DNA of 64,000 bases, taken from contig NZ_JABFFR010000009.1 in NCBI RefSeq assembly GCF_013423485.1, positions 186,001-250,000 on the forward strand, written 5' to 3'. The notes under the pieces were generated by a model. That model did no database searches, had not been told where the DNA came from, and worked only from the letters and a program-made list of their open reading frames with translations. This DNA is from Azospirillum oleiclasticum. GTDB lineage: Bacteria; Pseudomonadota; Alphaproteobacteria; Azospirillales; Azospirillaceae. Numbering within the stretch: the stretch's first letter is position 1; the number at the start of each line of letters is the position of its first letter. Of this stretch, positions 62,015-64,000 are shown piece after piece. Position numbers and translations under genes: made by a program.

Positions 62015-63415
62015 ATGTTCGAAGGCCTGACCGGACGCCTGGGCGACATCTTCGACAAGTTGCGCCGCCGCGGCGCGCTGACGGAGGAGGACGTCTCCGC
62101 CGCGCTGCGCGAGGTGCGCGTGGCGATGCTGGAGGCCGACGTCGCCCTGCCGGTGGTGAAGGACTTCGTCACCCAGGTGCGCGAGCGCGCCGTGGGCAAG
62201 GAGGTGCTGCGCTCCGTCACCCCCGGCCAGCAGGTCATCAAGATCGTCCACGACCATCTGGTCGAGATGCTGGGCGAGGGCCAGGACATCAACCTGAACG
62301 CCGCCCCGCCGGTGCCGATCCTGATGGTCGGCCTGCAGGGCTCGGGCAAGACCACCAGCACCGCCAAGATCGCGCTGCGCCTGAAGACCAGGGACCGCAA
62401 GAAGGTCCTGATGGCCTCGCTCGACGTGCGCCGCCCGGCGGCGCAGGAGCAGCTGAAGGTGCTGGGCGAGCAGACCGGCGTCGCCACCCTGCCCATCGTG
62501 CCCGGCCAGGATCCGGTCGCCATCGCCCGCCGTGCCATGGACACCGGCCGGCGCGAAGGCTACGACGTGGTCATGCTGGACACCGCCGGCCGGCTGTCCA
62601 TCGACGAGGAGCTGATGGCGGAGGTCGCGGCCGTCCGCGACGCCACCAAACCGGTCGAGACGCTGCTGGTCGCCGACGCCATGACCGGCCAGGACGCGGT
62701 CACGGTCGCCACCAACTTCAACGACAAGGTCGGCATCACCGGCATCATGCTGACCCGCGTGGACGGCGACGCCCGCGGCGGTGCCGCCCTGTCGATGCGC
62801 CAGATCACCGGCAAGCCGATCAAGCTGCTGGGTGTCGGCGAGAAGATCGACGCGCTGGAGTCCTTCCACCCCGACCGCATCGCCGGCCGCATCCTCGGCA
62901 TGGGCGACGTGGTCAGCCTGGTGGAGAAGGCGGTCGAGACCATCGACAAGGACGAGGCCGAGAAGCTCGCCCGCAAGATCGAGAAGGGCCAGGGCTTCGA
63001 CCTCGACGACATGGCGTCGCAGTTCCGGCAGCTCCGCAAGATGGGTGGCATGTCCGGCCTGATGGGGCTGCTGCCGGGCGTCGGCAAGATCAAGGCGCAG
63101 CTCAAGGACGCCAAGATCGACGACGGCATCCTCAAGCGTCAGGAGGCGATCATCTCCTCCATGACCAAGAAGGAGCGCAAGAACCCCGACCTCATCAAGG
63201 CCTCGCGCCGCAAGCGCATCGCCGCCGGCTCCGGCACCACGGTGCAGGACGTCAACAAGCTGCTGAAGCAGTTCGACGACATGCGCTCGATGATGAAGAA
63301 GGTCCAGAAGCTGGGCAAGCAGGGCATGCTGCGCGGCGGCATGCCCGGCCTCCAGAACCTCCTCCCGCCGGGCTTCCCCGGCAAGGGCGGTGGCGGTGGA
63401 GGCTGGCGCCCGTAA
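62015..63415 (+). CDS. ffh: Signal recognition particle protein Ffh
   Basis: A 466-residue GTPase that binds signal sequences and 4.5S RNA and delivers nascent chains to FtsY and SecYEG. N domain (1-85), G domain with [39 protein letters not shown] and [13 protein letters not shown], and the Met-rich M domain (about 325-440; [30 protein letters not shown]). The C-terminus ends in a Gly-rich tail. It is followed at 77 bases by rpsP. Confidence 0.97.
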   Translation: MFEGLTGRLGDIFDKLRRRGALTEEDVSAALREVRVAMLEADVALPVVKDFVTQVRERAVGKEVLRSVTPGQQVIKIVHDHLVEMLGEGQDINLNAAPPVPILMVGLQGSGKTTSTAKIALRLKTRDRKKVLMASLDVRRPAAQEQLKVLGEQTGVATLPIVPGQDPVAIARRAMDTGRREGYDVVMLDTAGRLSIDEELMAEVAAVRDATKPVETLLVADAMTGQDAVTVATNFNDKVGITGIMLTRVDGDARGGAALSMRQITGKPIKLLGVGEKIDALESFHPDRIAGRILGMGDVVSLVEKAVETIDKDEAEKLARKIEKGQGFDLDDMASQFRQLRKMGGMSGLMGLLPGVGKIKAQLKDAKIDDGILKRQEAIISSMTKKERKNPDLIKASRRKRIAAGSGTTVQDVNKLLKQFDDMRSMMKKVQKLGKQGMLRGGMPGLQNLLPPGFPGKGGGGGGWRP

Positions 63416-63492
63416 CCCCCATTCCCGCCCGTGGGACCTTCCCGCGGGCCGGGTCACCGTTCGAACCACCAGACAGGAAAGCGTACCGACCA

Positions 63493-63840
63493 ATGTCCCT
63501 GAAGATCCGTCTCGCCCGTGGTGGCGCCAAGAAGCGGCCGTTCTACAGCATCGTCGTGGCCGACGCCCGCAGCCCGCGCGACGGCCGTTTCATCGAGAAG
63601 ATCGGCACCTACAACCCGATGCTGGAGCGCGAGCACCCGCAGCGCGTGGTGCTGAACGGCGAGCGCGCGAAGCACTGGCTGTCCGTCGGCGCCCAGCCGA
63701 CCGACCGCGTGGTGCTGTTCCTGGCCAACGCCGGCCTGGTCGAGAAGCCCGCCTTCCGCGAGACCCCGAAGAAGTCCGCGCCGAAGGCGAAGGCGCAGGA
63801 GCGCGCCAAGCTGGAAGCGCAGCGCGCCGCCGAGGGCTGA
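63493..63840 (+). CDS. rpsP: 30S ribosomal protein S16
   Basis: A 115-residue ribosomal protein: [20 protein letters not shown], then [13 protein letters not shown] and [17 protein letters not shown]. The C-terminal basic/Ala tail (about 90-115) is the usual alphaproteobacterial extension. The gene order ffh-rpsP-rimM is conserved across proteobacteria. Confidence 0.97.
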   Translation: MSLKIRLARGGAKKRPFYSIVVADARSPRDGRFIEKIGTYNPMLEREHPQRVVLNGERAKHWLSVGAQPTDRVVLFLANAGLVEKPAFRETPKKSAPKAKAQERAKLEAQRAAEG

Positions 63841-63873
63841 GCGGGGCCTTCCCCTCGCCATTGAGCACACGCC

Positions 63874-64000
63874 ATGTCCAGCACCAGGGTCTGCGTCGGG
63901 CAGTTCGCCGGGGCGCACGGAGTCCGGGGTCAGGTGAAGCTGCGCAGCTTCACCGGCGACCCGGAGGCTGTCGTGTCCTACGGCCCGCTGTCCGACGAGG
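63874..64000 (+). CDS. rimM: Ribosome maturation factor RimM, N-terminal part (cut by window edge)
   Basis: The first 42 codons from ATG 63874 read MSSTRVCVGQFAGAHGVRGQ and then VKLRSFTGDPEAV, the classic RimM start (VGxFxGAHGVRGxVKLxSFT). The gene runs off the right end. RimM helps assemble the 30S head around S19. It follows rpsP by 33 bases, in the expected order, with trmD presumably next. Confidence 0.95.
   Translation, partial: MSSTRVCVGQFAGAHGVRGQVKLRSFTGDPEAVVSYGPLSDE

Noticed and set aside
63416..63492. GTTCGAACC between ffh and rpsP considered as a tRNA T-loop
   Set aside because: No acceptor stem, anticodon arm or CCA end can be folded around it in the 77-base gap.

Overview
The window is high-GC DNA, densely packed with genes on both strands. 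It reads as chromosome from an alphaproteobacterium of the Rhodospirillales, most likely Azospirillum or a close relative. This is an inference from gene content: a single-enzyme 5-aminolevulinate synthase (HemA), a RegB/RegA redox pair, an ffh-rpsP-rimM block, LpxD-type lipid A chemistry, many sensory proteins (hybrid kinase, chemoreceptor, EAL protein, HPt protein) and several Crp/Fnr regulators. I found no rRNA, tRNA, CRISPR array, insertion sequence or prophage.

Layout. 1-4.3 kb (minus): two tandem paralogous family-5 solute-binding proteins and the start of a membrane sensor, divergent from an AraC regulator. 5.7-8.2 kb: an SDR remnant, a UbiD-like decarboxylase and an EamA transporter. 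8.3-10.9 kb (minus): an lpxD-like / acyl carrier protein / ketosynthase operon. 10.9-11.6 kb: a VapBC toxin-antitoxin pair with a palindromic operator. 11.6-15.2 kb: an ABC-2 exporter divergent from regB-regA. 15.2-17.9 kb (minus): an OpgC-like membrane acyltransferase with two SGNH-fold secreted proteins, one of which has lost its catalytic residues. 18.2-22.5 kb: an atypical bifunctional penicillin-binding protein, a 57-residue TubC-docking-like protein and OxyR. 22.5-25.1 kb: an AT-richer island with an exported protein and a lipoprotein.

25.1-34.0 kb: acyl-CoA dehydrogenase, GNAT, MocR-type regulator, DUF983 protein, lytic transglycosylase, chemoreceptor and FAD-linked 2-hydroxyacid oxidase. 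34.2-40.6 kb: small periplasmic proteins, the translation factors Sua5 and PrmB, a ParA-like ATPase, an MFS transporter and a rhomboid protease. 40.6-47.9 kb: two TerB-like proteins, then a signalling block with two Crp/Fnr regulators flanking a 999-residue hybrid kinase, ending at a DUF2892 protein and a strong terminator. 47.9-54.2 kb: an EAL phosphodiesterase, a universal stress protein, hemA behind an FNR-type box, a PadR-like protein and an HPt-pseudoreceiver protein. 54.2-61.7 kb: an XRE protein with a Roadblock-like C-terminus, an SDR, a ChaN-PDZ lipoprotein, an MsbA-type exporter, a J-domain protein and a pentapeptide-repeat protein. 61.8-64.0 kb: ffh, rpsP and the start of rimM.

Themes. 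Redox and oxygen control recurs (RegBA, OxyR, the FNR box before hemA, Crp/Fnr proteins), as do envelope building and modification (lpxD/ACP/KS, OpgC/SGNH, the PBP, MsbA-type exporter, lytic transglycosylase). Most enzyme names rest on motifs and domain order. The least ordinary items are the OpgC/SGNH/pseudo-SGNH operon, the XRE-Roadblock protein with a strong internal start site, the lpxD-ACP-KS operon, the stand-alone docking-like peptide and the apparent ACG start of the ParA-like gene.
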